From: Paraktedonobacter sp035294465
GTDB lineage: Bacteria > Chloroflexota > Ktedonobacteria > Ktedonobacterales > Ktedonobacteraceae
Direction: 5' to 3'
DNA length: 35,171 nucleotides
NCBI GenBank assembly: GCA_035294465.1
Contig: DATGKW010000047.1
Span: forward strand, 1 to 35,171
A model generated the notes under the pieces. The model was not told the origin of the DNA and ran no database searches. It saw nothing but the letters and a program-made list of their open reading frames with translations. This document shows, piece after piece, positions 24,456-31,964 of this stretch (the stretch's first letter is position 1; each line of letters starts with the position of its first letter). Made by a program: the position numbers and the translations under genes.

Positions 24456-25975
24456 ACGATCTTTTCCTCACACTCGCGCGGCTGCGGCGCTCTGTGCCAT
24501 TCAGTCTGCGGCTGCAACTGGCGGTCTGGTATACCCTTGCCTTCGCGGTACTGCTCCTCCTCACCGGAGCGGTGTTCTACCAATACCTCGAAACCCGCCT
24601 GGAAGCGAGCGTCGATACCGATCTTGGGCTACGCGCCCAGCAGGTGGCAAGTGCGCTGGTCGTCCAAAAGGGAACCGTGACCCTGGACAGGGGGTCCGCC
24701 GAGGTATTCGGGTTGGGGCAAACTCAGGCGGGACCGGGAATACCGCTGGCCGATGTCAACCAGGGGGCGCTGGTGCGTCTGCTGGATGCACACGGTAGGC
24801 TACTCGGAGAGACACCGGCCTTTCGCGAACTGCTCGTGCCACAAAGCAGCGTGACACAGCCGCTCGCTGGCACTCCCTGGCAAGGCACCGTCCTATCGCT
24901 GAGCGATCAGGAGGTGCGTCTCTACAGCCGCACGCTGGTAAGCGCAGGCAAACCGGTCGCGGTGATTCAGGTGGGCGAGTCGCTCGCCCATTTGCACACG
25001 CTACTCCACGATCTGGTGGCGGCGTTGCTGGTAGTGGGTTTTCTGGTCTTAGTATGCTGCGGCATCTTGAGTTACTGGCTCTCCGGCCGGTCGTTTGCAC
25101 CGATGAAGCGGCTCGCTGAGACGGCCCGCAAGATCCAGGCAGGAGATCTCCACCAGCGGGTGCCTGTCCCGCCGGTGCGTGATGAAATGCAGTATCTAGC
25201 CCTGACCCTCAATGCGATGCTCGATTCACTTGAAGCTTCTTTTTCCCGACAGCGCCGTTTTGTCGCCGACGCCTCTCATGAACTCCGTACCCCGGTAGCA
25301 GTCATCCGCAATAAGGCCGAGGTTGCCCTTTTGCGCTCACGTAGCCCGCACGAGTATTGCAGCGCGCTCCAGAGCATTCACGCGGAGGCCGAACGGCTAA
25401 GCCATCTCATCAGCGACTTGCTCGCGCTGGCTCGCGGGGATGAAGGCCAGGCACGCTTTGAGTACGAAGCAGTGCGCCTAGACGCTCTGGTTGAAGCGGT
25501 CATTGCGAATGCACAGGGGCTGGCCCAGGAGCACGGAGTCTCCCTTATTGCCTACACCCCTCAATCGGTGACGCTGCTGGGAGATGAGGCGCGCCTGATT
25601 CAAGTGATCCTGAACCTCGTGGACAATGCTATTCGCTATACCAATCCTGGAGGGCAGGTTCAGGTGAATCTTGGCGCCACAGCAGAGGTCGCACACCTTG
25701 TCGTACAGGATACGGGCATCGGAATCGCCCCGGAACATCTGCCACACATCTTTGAACGCTTCTATCGGGCTGATCCCTCTCGCCAGCGTACCAGAGGTAG
25801 CGGGACGGGCCTGGGCCTTTCCATTGTCGAATGGATTGTTCGCAAACATGGGGGATCGGTGGTAGTCAACAGCCAGGTAGGACAGGGTTCCTGCTTCACA
25901 GTTCAATTGCCGCTCAGGCCACTGACTCCCGAGGTCCCTGCCCCAGGAACGCTCCTGGGCATGGGTAAGGGATAG
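24452..25975 (+). CDS. Sensor histidine kinase partner of the OmpR-type regulator
   Basis: The 507-residue protein starts at ATG 24452, overlapping the regulator stop. Layout: membrane helix about 29-52, an extracytoplasmic sensor of about 135 residues (no recognised family), a second helix about 188-210, HAMP (SFAPMKRLAETARKIQAGDLHQRV), HisKA with H276 in DASHELRTP, and HATPase_c with NLVDNAIRYTN, DTGIGIAPEHLPHIFERF and GTGLGLSIVEWI. All catalytic boxes are intact, so it should be a working kinase/phosphatase for the cognate regulator. The target genes imply that the stimulus concerns the cell wall or lipid-carrier state; this is inferred from the regulon, not from the sensor domain. Confidence 0.94.
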   Translation: MNDLFLTLARLRRSVPFSLRLQLAVWYTLAFAVLLLLTGAVFYQYLETRLEASVDTDLGLRAQQVASALVVQKGTVTLDRGSAEVFGLGQTQAGPGIPLADVNQGALVRLLDAHGRLLGETPAFRELLVPQSSVTQPLAGTPWQGTVLSLSDQEVRLYSRTLVSAGKPVAVIQVGESLAHLHTLLHDLVAALLVVGFLVLVCCGILSYWLSGRSFAPMKRLAETARKIQAGDLHQRVPVPPVRDEMQYLALTLNAMLDSLEASFSRQRRFVADASHELRTPVAVIRNKAEVALLRSRSPHEYCSALQSIHAEAERLSHLISDLLALARGDEGQARFEYEAVRLDALVEAVIANAQGLAQEHGVSLIAYTPQSVTLLGDEARLIQVILNLVDNAIRYTNPGGQVQVNLGATAEVAHLVVQDTGIGIAPEHLPHIFERFYRADPSRQRTRGSGTGLGLSIVEWIVRKHGGSVVVNSQVGQGSCFTVQLPLRPLTPEVPAPGTLLGMGKG

Positions 25976-26003
25976 TGACCAGGTGCCGGCGCTTCTCGGA
26001 ACC

Positions 26004-27881
26004 TCAGTCCTGCTCGCGATTGCGCGCGCGCTCCCGCTGGGTGAGGTAGCGCTTGCGCAGGCGGATATTCTGCGGTGTAACCTCGACCAACTCATCATTC
26101 TGAATGAAATCCAGGGATTGCTCCAGACTCATGATGATCGGTGGAGTCAGGCGCACAGCAATCTCGGCAGTGGAGGAGCGAATGTTCGTCTTCTGCTTTT
26201 CCTTGCACACGTTGACCACCATATCCATAGGGCGTGTGTTCAGCCCAACAATCATACCCTCATAGACGGGCGTACCAGGTTCAATGAAAGTATCGCCGCG
26301 CTGCTGGGCATTGTTGAGGCCGTAAGTCATGGCAATGCCCTGTTCGGAGGCGATCAGAGCGCCCATGCGGTTCGTGCCGATCTTGCCCAGCCACGGTTCG
26401 AAGCCAATCAGGCGGCTACTCATGGCGCCATTGCCCTGAGTAAGCGTCAGGAAAGCGTTGCGGAAGCCGATCAGGCCGCGCGTGGGAATATGGTACTCCA
26501 GGCGCACATTGCCATTGCCATCGTTGCTCATATCAACAAGCTGAGCCTTGCGGCTGGCCAGCGTCTCAGTCAGGACTCCTATATAGGTATCTCGCGTATC
26601 GATGACCAGGTGCTCAATTGGCTCCAGTGTGTGCCCGCTTTCGTCTTCACGCGTGATCACTTCGGGGCGCGAAACCTGAAACTCGTAGCCCTCGCGGCGC
26701 ATGGTCTCGATCAGAACCGACAGGTGCAGCTCGCCGCGACCTGAGACGATAAACTCGTCGGGAGTATTGCCATCGGCCACGCGCAGACTAACATTGGTTT
26801 CCAGTTCGCGATAGAGGCGCGCGCGCAACTGGCGCGAGGTAGGAAACTTACCCTCGCGTCCGGCGAACGGGCTGGTGTTCACACCAAAGGTCATCTTGAG
26901 CGTCGGCTCTGAGATGGCGATGGTCGGTAGGGCCTCGGGATGCTCCGCGTCGGCGATGGTCTCGCCTATATTCACGTTAGCAATGCCGGTAAGCGCGACA
27001 ATGTCGCCGGCCAGCGCCTCCGGCACTTCCAAGCGCTGCAAGCCTCTATACGTCAGGATCAGGTTGATCTTCTGGCGCGAGATCTCGCCAGCGCGATTGA
27101 TCTGCGCGACGGTCATGCCCGGCGTCGCACGCCCGCGCACAATACGCCCGATAGCATATTTGCCCTTATAGTCGTCATAATCAAGCGCCGCGACCAGCAT
27201 TTGCAGCGGCGCATCCAGATCAACTGTGGGCGCTGGCACTGCCTGGATAATCGTTTCAAACAGCGGCTCCAGATCTCTCTGTTCGTCATCTGGATGATAC
27301 ATCGCCACACCGTCACGCCCAATAGCGTAGAGCACGGGGAAATCAAGTTGATCGGGGCTATGCGCCAGTTCCAGGAAGAGATCCTGCGTCCACTCCAGAA
27401 CTTGTTCTATACGCGCGTCCTTGCGGTCGATCTTGTTAATCACCACAATGGATTTCAGATTGAGTTCCAGCGCCTTTTGCAGGACGAAACGCGTCTGGGG
27501 CATCGGACCTTCGGCGGCATCGATGAGCAGGATACAGCCATCGGCCATATTCAGGACGCGCTCAACCTCGCCGCCGAAGTCCGCATGCCCGGGGGTATCG
27601 ATGATATTGATTTTGATGCCACGATAGGTGATAGCGGTATTTTTGGCCAGGATAGTAATGCCGCGCTCGCGTTCCTGGTCATTGGTATCCATAATCAGCT
27701 CGCCGACCTGCTGATTCTCGCGAAAGATATGGCTCTGTTTCAGCAGGCCATCGACCAGAGTGGTCTTGCCGTGATCTACATGGGCAATAATAGCCACATT
27801 GCGGATATCGTTCCGCTGCGTTAGCTGGCTTTTCTGTTGTTTGGTCTGATTGGTTTGAGTCATATCATCTAGTGTCTGCAT
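26004..27881 (-). CDS. typA: Translational GTPase TypA/BipA
   Basis: About 625 residues of classic BipA. The GTPase domain has AHVDHGKTT (G1), the effector region NDQERERGITI, DTPGHADFG (G3) and INKID (G4), followed by the beta-barrel and EF-G-like domains and the BipA-specific C-terminal end (TRGLIGFRNAFLT; QKTNIRSSTAEIAVRL; TPQNIRLRKRYL). It binds the ribosome and helps 50S assembly, especially in cold or stress. The start is uncertain: ATG 27881 is taken; ATG 27863 is possible, and neither has a well-spaced SD. A longer frame from 27923 would begin inside a hairpin and is rejected. The leader contains a terminator-like hairpin, discussed separately. Confidence 0.95.
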   Translation of the reverse strand: MQTLDDMTQTNQTKQQKSQLTQRNDIRNVAIIAHVDHGKTTLVDGLLKQSHIFRENQQVGELIMDTNDQERERGITILAKNTAITYRGIKINIIDTPGHADFGGEVERVLNMADGCILLIDAAEGPMPQTRFVLQKALELNLKSIVVINKIDRKDARIEQVLEWTQDLFLELAHSPDQLDFPVLYAIGRDGVAMYHPDDEQRDLEPLFETIIQAVPAPTVDLDAPLQMLVAALDYDDYKGKYAIGRIVRGRATPGMTVAQINRAGEISRQKINLILTYRGLQRLEVPEALAGDIVALTGIANVNIGETIADAEHPEALPTIAISEPTLKMTFGVNTSPFAGREGKFPTSRQLRARLYRELETNVSLRVADGNTPDEFIVSGRGELHLSVLIETMRREGYEFQVSRPEVITREDESGHTLEPIEHLVIDTRDTYIGVLTETLASRKAQLVDMSNDGNGNVRLEYHIPTRGLIGFRNAFLTLTQGNGAMSSRLIGFEPWLGKIGTNRMGALIASEQGIAMTYGLNNAQQRGDTFIEPGTPVYEGMIVGLNTRPMDMVVNVCKEKQKTNIRSSTAEIAVRLTPPIIMSLEQSLDFIQNDELVEVTPQNIRLRKRYLTQRERARNREQD

Positions 27882-27909
27882 AAATGAAACCGTCTGCTCC
27901 TGCACACAT

Positions 27910-27940
27910 AAAAAACCGGGCACGGTCAGAGTCGCCCGGT
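27910..27940 (-). terminator. Terminator-like hairpin inside the typA leader (candidate attenuator)
   Basis: On the minus strand ACCGGGC (27940-27934) pairs with GCCCGGT (27921-27915), with a 12-base loop, followed by six U (27915-27910). It lies after the predicted typA start site and about 30 bases before the ATG. No gene upstream on this strand needs terminating, since the neighbour is divergent. Confidence 0.65.
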
Positions 27941-27993
27941 AGGATGATCCTGGAAAACTGTTCGCCGTTCTTTACTCCATTGATACTCGCTTC

Positions 27994-28002
27994 ATTATAA
28001 CA
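27994..28002 (-). promoter_or_regulatory. typA promoter (extended -10)
   Basis: On the minus strand TGT-TATAAT: perfect -10 hexamer with TG one base upstream. No consensus -35. The start site near 27987 gives a leader of about 105 bases that includes the hairpin. Confidence 0.65.
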
Positions 28003-28124
28003 CACTCCTGAGAAAAAATATTGCTTCTATGACTGCTGTACTACGGTCAACTAGACAGCCAGTGTGATAGAAACTGACTGCTAAGTGACTTCTACCTGTT
28101 CTGGTCTCCCGCGCTTTTGTCTTC

Positions 28125-28130
28125 TATACT
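28125..28130 (+). promoter_or_regulatory. Candidate -10 of the expansin gene
   Basis: TATACT lies 50 bases before the ATG without a recognisable -35, suggesting an activator-dependent promoter. CTGTCTA (28151-28157) and an inverted GCTGTCTAGT (about 28050-28059) flank it, both also found in the pectate lyase leader. Confidence 0.35.
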
Positions 28131-28180
28131 TCTGAGGAATCAGACAGACCTGTCTATTTTCTGATCCTAAGGAGGAGCCA

Positions 28181-29584
28181 ATGAAAGGCAAAGGACGCTT
28201 TGGTCTATTCGCCATTGCGCTCGCGCTACTGCTAACGTGCTACCTGGCAACTAGCTGGTTTGGGGGACTCAGCGCGACCCACGCAGCCTCTTCGTACTGC
28301 CAGGTGACGTACACCATAACGAACCAGTGGACCGGCGGCTTTGGAGCAAATATCGTGATCGAGAATACCAGTTCGTCCGCATGGTCAAGCTGGACTTTGA
28401 CGTTCACCTTCCCGGCCAACGGTCAAAGCGTCACGCAGGGCTGGAATGGCGTCTTTAGCCAGTCTGGTCAGAATGTGACAGTAACCAATGCAAGCTATAA
28501 TGGCAACGTTGCTGTGAATGGGACGGCCATTCCCGGCTTTAATGGAGCCTGGACATCAAGCAATCCTGTCCCGACGGCCTTTAGCGTGAATGGCAATGCC
28601 TGCAATGGGGCATCAACCACACCCACTCCGGGAACGACTCCTACAGTCGGCACAACCCCCACGGCCACGCCCACCGCCGGTGTGACACCTACATCTACGC
28701 CGACGGGTAGCTTCACGCCTATGGTCACGCCTACTCCTTTGACGCTGACTGGCACGCACACAGGCAACGCAACCTGGTTCTCTGGATTGGGCGGTCCGTA
28801 TGGCGGGTGCGGTGTCCCACAGGCAGACGTGGATTCGCAGAATTTTGTCGCGCTTAATGTCCAGAACGATCCCGGCGATTACAGCACGTTCCTCACGCGC
28901 CCAATCTCGGCACAATATGTGAACGATATTGGCATGTTCAGTAACGGCCTCAACTGCGACCGCTGGGTGCAGGTGACGATTGGCAACTACTGCACTGGTG
29001 TCAACGATGGTGCGCCGAACGAGCCATTCTGCCGCAACGGAAGCTGGGTAGCTGATCAGTACAACGGGGCAACGCTCGATATGGTTGTGGCCGACAGCTG
29101 CCAGGACGGCAATGCCTGGTGCCGCGACGATCCCAATCACCTCGATCTGGTCCAGAGCTCGCTGAATCAGTTTGTTCTGAATGGGCAGCCGGTCGGCAAT
29201 ATGTATCCCGACCACTGGAACAACCGCCAAATTAGCTGGCAGTTCATTCCGGCTCCCAACTACACTGGCGATATTCAGATCGGCTTCCTGCAAGGCGCCA
29301 ATCCCTACTGGTCGGCGATCTCGGTCACGCACCTGGCCAACGGAATCCACGGCGTTGAGTATTACCAGAATGGGTCCTGGGTCAATGCGCCGATGGACAG
29401 TGATATGGGCGACGACTTTGTGATCCTACCGACAACAGCGGGCGGCAGCAATTACGAGATTCAGGTCTTCGACTCGAACAACCAGCCCATTAACAATGGA
29501 CGGATCTACAGCTTCTCGTATCCAAGCAGCTGTGGTTCGTCGTGCCCGAACGCCTACATGGCGATCACCTATACGACGAGCTAG
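28181..29584 (+). CDS. Secreted CBM2-expansin fusion protein
   Basis: The 467-residue protein has a signal peptide (1-36, ending HAA), an N-terminal CBM2 (about 39-142; aromatic residues in NQWTGGF, SSWTLTF and QGWNG), a TP-rich linker (143-188), then a two-domain expansin: a double-psi barrel (GNATWFSGLGGPYGGCGVPQ to HLDLVQSSLNQF) and a beta-sandwich of the CBM63 kind (QISWQFIPAPN to the end). The DPNHLDL motif corresponds to the expansin HFD signature, with DSCQDGNAWC before it. Expansins loosen cellulose networks without hydrolysis. AAGGAGGAG precedes the ATG. Together with the CBM2 pectate lyase it points to growth on plant material; no LacI operator is seen here. Confidence 0.88.
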   Translation: MKGKGRFGLFAIALALLLTCYLATSWFGGLSATHAASSYCQVTYTITNQWTGGFGANIVIENTSSSAWSSWTLTFTFPANGQSVTQGWNGVFSQSGQNVTVTNASYNGNVAVNGTAIPGFNGAWTSSNPVPTAFSVNGNACNGASTTPTPGTTPTVGTTPTATPTAGVTPTSTPTGSFTPMVTPTPLTLTGTHTGNATWFSGLGGPYGGCGVPQADVDSQNFVALNVQNDPGDYSTFLTRPISAQYVNDIGMFSNGLNCDRWVQVTIGNYCTGVNDGAPNEPFCRNGSWVADQYNGATLDMVVADSCQDGNAWCRDDPNHLDLVQSSLNQFVLNGQPVGNMYPDHWNNRQISWQFIPAPNYTGDIQIGFLQGANPYWSAISVTHLANGIHGVEYYQNGSWVNAPMDSDMGDDFVILPTTAGGSNYEIQVFDSNNQPINNGRIYSFSYPSSCGSSCPNAYMAITYTTS

Positions 29585-29643
29585 TTTTCCTATGGCCAGC
29601 TAAATCAATCCTCCGTCGCTTGTGTCTTTCCGGGACAGGGGGA

Positions 29644-29689
29644 CTCGGCCTGCAAGGCATGGAATAGCCAGCAGGCCGGGTTCTTTTTT
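29644..29689 (+). terminator. Rho-independent terminator of the expansin gene
   Basis: CGGCCTGC (29646-29653) pairs with GCAGGCCG (29671-29678), with an inner GGC/GCC helix, followed by TTCTTTTTT. It starts about 60 bases after the stop. Confidence 0.88.
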
Positions 29690-29717
29690 GGCAGCGAAAC
29701 GGGCAGGGGAAAGCAGT

Positions 29718-29963
29718 TCAATCGCTGGAGATAGCCCTGGCGCAGATCAGTGCGCCAGCGCCGGCCAGGAAGATGAAGCATCCCAGGAGAAGGGTATTCT
29801 CACGATTGCCAATAAAGCCCTGCCAGACAAGATACGCACCGAAGGCCATTCCACCCACTGCCCCCAGGCCAATCAGCGTCGGAATAAGCCTGTTCACGCC
29901 CACAAGCGCCAGGACGAACAGCGCCAGACAGAAGCCAATCAGCATAACGGAGATGATCATCAC
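29718..29963 (-). CDS. 81-aa membrane protein of unknown function
   Basis: Three hydrophobic helices (MMIISVMLIGFCLALFVLAL; a central helix with LIGLGAVGGMAFGAYLV; TLLLGCFIFLAGAGALI) with short loops. AAGGTGAGG precedes the ATG by about five bases, and the gene faces the expansin terminator. A TATACT (30057-30052, minus strand) about 90 bases upstream is a candidate -10. No family is recognised; the small Gly/Leu-rich triple-helix pattern resembles many uncharacterised actinobacterial and Chloroflexota proteins. Confidence 0.7.
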   Translation of the reverse strand: MMIISVMLIGFCLALFVLALVGVNRLIPTLIGLGAVGGMAFGAYLVWQGFIGNRENTLLLGCFIFLAGAGALICARAISSD

Positions 29964-30166
29964 CGCCTCACCTTCCTACCCCCACATTGGCAAGAGCAGA
30001 TAGATGCTATTTGTTAGCCGTTAACACGCTCTTGTTTGTTCTCTATTACACAGTATACGCGCGGATCAAAATAAATACTCTGTTGTTGTGTGGTAGCACG
30101 CTACAAAAATGCATCTGGCGTATTTTCGTAACGTACTTCCACGCAAGAACAGAATAAGGGTGGTTG

Positions 30167-30376
30167 TTAGTGAGCGACTGTATACCCGATATCGTCAAGG
30201 GCCTCTTCAATTTTCGCCAGGCTTACCTTCTGTGCATCATAGCTCACCCGGACGCTTTTCGTGGGAATATCGACATGCACCAGGCTGACCCCGTCGAGCT
30301 TGCCCAGCGTGCTTTCAATGGCATGTTGACAATGCTCGCAGGAAATGTCCGGAGCGATAAGGGTGGTAGATTCCAT
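30167..30376 (-). CDS. copZ: Heavy-metal-associated (CopZ-like) copper chaperone
   Basis: A 69-residue HMA domain, the full length of stand-alone copper chaperones: beta strand TTLIAPDISCEHC with the metal-binding C-x-x-C, then HAIESTLGKLDGVSLVHVDIPTKSVRVSYD and a final IEEALDDIGYTVAH. The ATG at 30376 follows AAAGGA at eight bases; a longer upstream frame is discarded because it spans the promoter. It carries Cu(I) in the cytoplasm to a P-type ATPase (none in the window). A CsoR-like operator overlaps its promoter. The usual MxCxxC methionine is replaced (DISCEHC), seen in some members. Confidence 0.87.
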   Translation of the reverse strand: MESTTLIAPDISCEHCQHAIESTLGKLDGVSLVHVDIPTKSVRVSYDAQKVSLAKIEEALDDIGYTVAH

Positions 30377-30441
30377 CGTGAAATTCCTTTCTCTTAGCTC
30401 AGATAGAGGGCTGTTCTGCTTTTCACAAAGAGATTGATTGC

Positions 30442-30471
30442 ATAGTACCATACCCAGCGGGGAGGGGTCAA
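30442..30471 (-). promoter_or_regulatory. copZ promoter with CsoR-like operator
   Basis: On the minus strand TTGACC (30471-30466), 18 bases, TACTAT (30447-30442) with TG one base upstream. The spacer holds a GC-rich pseudo-palindrome (plus strand ACCATACCC-AGCG-GGGAGGGGT, 30447-30468) like known CsoR sites, which also contain GGGTATGGT. Confidence 0.55.
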
Positions 30472-30506
30472 GAGAAAGATCGACATGACGGTTTACCGAG
30501 GTGCGT

Positions 30507-30645
30507 GTTCTGCCCGTTCAGAACGCGCATCCGGGCAAATGAATAATTTGCCCGGATGTTTAAACGCGTTGCGACTTGTTAAACGAGCCGCAACCCCATA
30601 TGCTGAGCCACGATGTGTGTCCCCCCCAGGACATGATCCTTGTGG
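30507..30645. other. Run of four hairpins, candidate structured RNA or repeat element
   Basis: In order: GTTCTG/CAGAAC (30507-30524); CATCCGGGCAAAT/ATTTGCCCGGATG (13 bp perfect, loop GAATA, 30528-30558), itself enclosed by AACGCG/CGCGTT; GTTGCG/CGCAAC (30568-30594); and CCAC/GTGG enclosing TGTCC/GGACA (30608-30645). There is no coding sequence in 30472-30995. The dense structure is non-random, but the strand and any function are unknown. Confidence 0.5.
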
Positions 30646-30728
30646 CTTATTTCCCCCACATGTATAGTAATATATGCATGGTAGGAATTAGGTTAATATC
30701 TCGTTAAGAATCGATAAAGATCGAGAGC

Positions 30729-30768
30729 AGGCTGTTTTTCCTGGTTAAGAAAAAGAGCCTCCTTTTTG
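30729..30768 (+). terminator. Terminator-like hairpin in the gene-free region
   Basis: AGGCT-G-TTTTTC (30729-30740) pairs with GAAAAA-G-AGCCT (30749-30760) around CTGGTTAA, with one mismatch, followed by CCTTTTTG. No rightward gene precedes it, so it could end a transcript covering the hairpin run 30507-30645. Nothing else is seen up to the gene at 30996. Confidence 0.5.
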
Positions 30769-30995
30769 TATGCCCCACAAACGAGCGAAGAGACCTCCGG
30801 TGAAGAAAAAAGCCTCAAAATACCCTGAAAACGGCGCAAAAGAATTCTACGCGCAGTTGACAGCGTGAGTACAATAACGTGAGAGGGGTTGTCGCAGGGC
30901 TGCTTATGGGACGCTAACATTACATCTCTTTCACCTGTAACTGGCCAGGCAGGTATGTTATTGGCCCAGGGTCGGAGAGAAAAGTACGGAAGAGC

Positions 30996-31883
30996 ATGTC
31001 CGAAGAATCTATGGCCGCCCGGCAGCGGGCACGCCTGGCTTTCACAACGCTCATAACAGGTGACGAAGCCAGTATTGATCTGGCACGAGCGGCTTTATTG
31101 ATTGCCGCGGAAGAGTATCCTGCCCTGGACATCAACGAGTATTTGCTTCGTCTGGACGACCTGGCGGAACAGGTGCGCGAGCATATGCGAAGCCAGGCTC
31201 TGGCAGTAGCCAGCACGCCGGCTACTACAGACGAATGCCTTGATATACTGCGCGCCATGAACAGCGTTCTCTTTGGACGAGAACGCTTTCGGGGCAGCCG
31301 CGTGGACTACTACAATCCCCAGAACAGTTTTCTCAATCGGGTGCTGGAAAGGCGCCTGGGCATTCCGCTGACCCTCTCGTTGATCTACATGGAGGTGGGT
31401 AAGCGTCTGGGCATGCTCGTGGAGGGTGTGGGTATGCCCTTTCACTTTATTGTGCGCTGCACGCTGCCTGAGTCCTTCATCTATGTTGATCCATATGAGA
31501 AGGGCAAGTTTCTCAATGAGCAGGACTGCCGTCAACGTCTCGTGCGAATCTTCAAAAACCAGGAAGACCTTGATGCGCGCTGGCTAGAGCCGCTTGGCCC
31601 CAAACAATTCCTGGTGCGCATGCTCGATAACCTCAAGCATATTTACATTCACAAAGGGGATTACGAACGGGCGCTGATGGCTTGCGACCGCATCCTCTTG
31701 CTTAACCCCGAACAGGCCAGCGAGCGGCGTGATCGCGGAATTGTGCATTTCCATCTTAAGCATTATGCGCGAGCCGTTCGCGATCTTGGCACGTATCTGG
31801 AACTGTCGCCCCAGGCCGACGACGCAGAAGAGATTCGCCAGCAAATCAGAGTTATCCGCCAGCTTATTGCTATGATGAATTGA
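30996..31883 (+). CDS. SirB1-type transglutaminase-like protein with TPR repeats
   Basis: The 295-residue protein has an N-terminal helical part, a SirB1/transglutaminase-like core (LFGRERFRGSRVDYYNPQNSFLNRVLERRLGIPLTLSLIYMEVGKRLGM, then VGMPFHFIVR, and YVDPYEKGKFLNEQDC) and two TPR repeats (about 205-275: FLVRMLDNLKHIYIHKGDYERAL; RDRGIVHFHLKHYARAVRDL). In this family the usual catalytic Cys is not required and the role is unclear. GGAAGAG lies just before the ATG. It is a single gene, convergent with the dehydrogenase homologue 81 bases away, where no clear terminator is seen. Confidence 0.87.
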   Translation: MSEESMAARQRARLAFTTLITGDEASIDLARAALLIAAEEYPALDINEYLLRLDDLAEQVREHMRSQALAVASTPATTDECLDILRAMNSVLFGRERFRGSRVDYYNPQNSFLNRVLERRLGIPLTLSLIYMEVGKRLGMLVEGVGMPFHFIVRCTLPESFIYVDPYEKGKFLNEQDCRQRLVRIFKNQEDLDARWLEPLGPKQFLVRMLDNLKHIYIHKGDYERALMACDRILLLNPEQASERRDRGIVHFHLKHYARAVRDLGTYLELSPQADDAEEIRQQIRVIRQLIAMMN

Positions 31884-31964
31884 ATGAAGCGACAGGGAAA
31901 AGGCTCGGTCTTTGTCCTTGATCTCTCTCTGGCCTGTTGTTCATGGACATAGCTCGCTTCCTGT

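Noticed and set aside
26940..27824. 294-codon plus-strand frame inside typA
   Set aside because: Antisense shadow of a highly conserved GTPase in GC-rich DNA; no SD and no recognisable domain.
27882..27923. Longer typA start at 27923
   Set aside because: It would place the start codon within the hairpin stem and translate the U-tract.
28060..28070. TGTGAT near the expansin promoter as a LacI operator
   Set aside because: Only one half-site; the complementary TCACA arm is missing.
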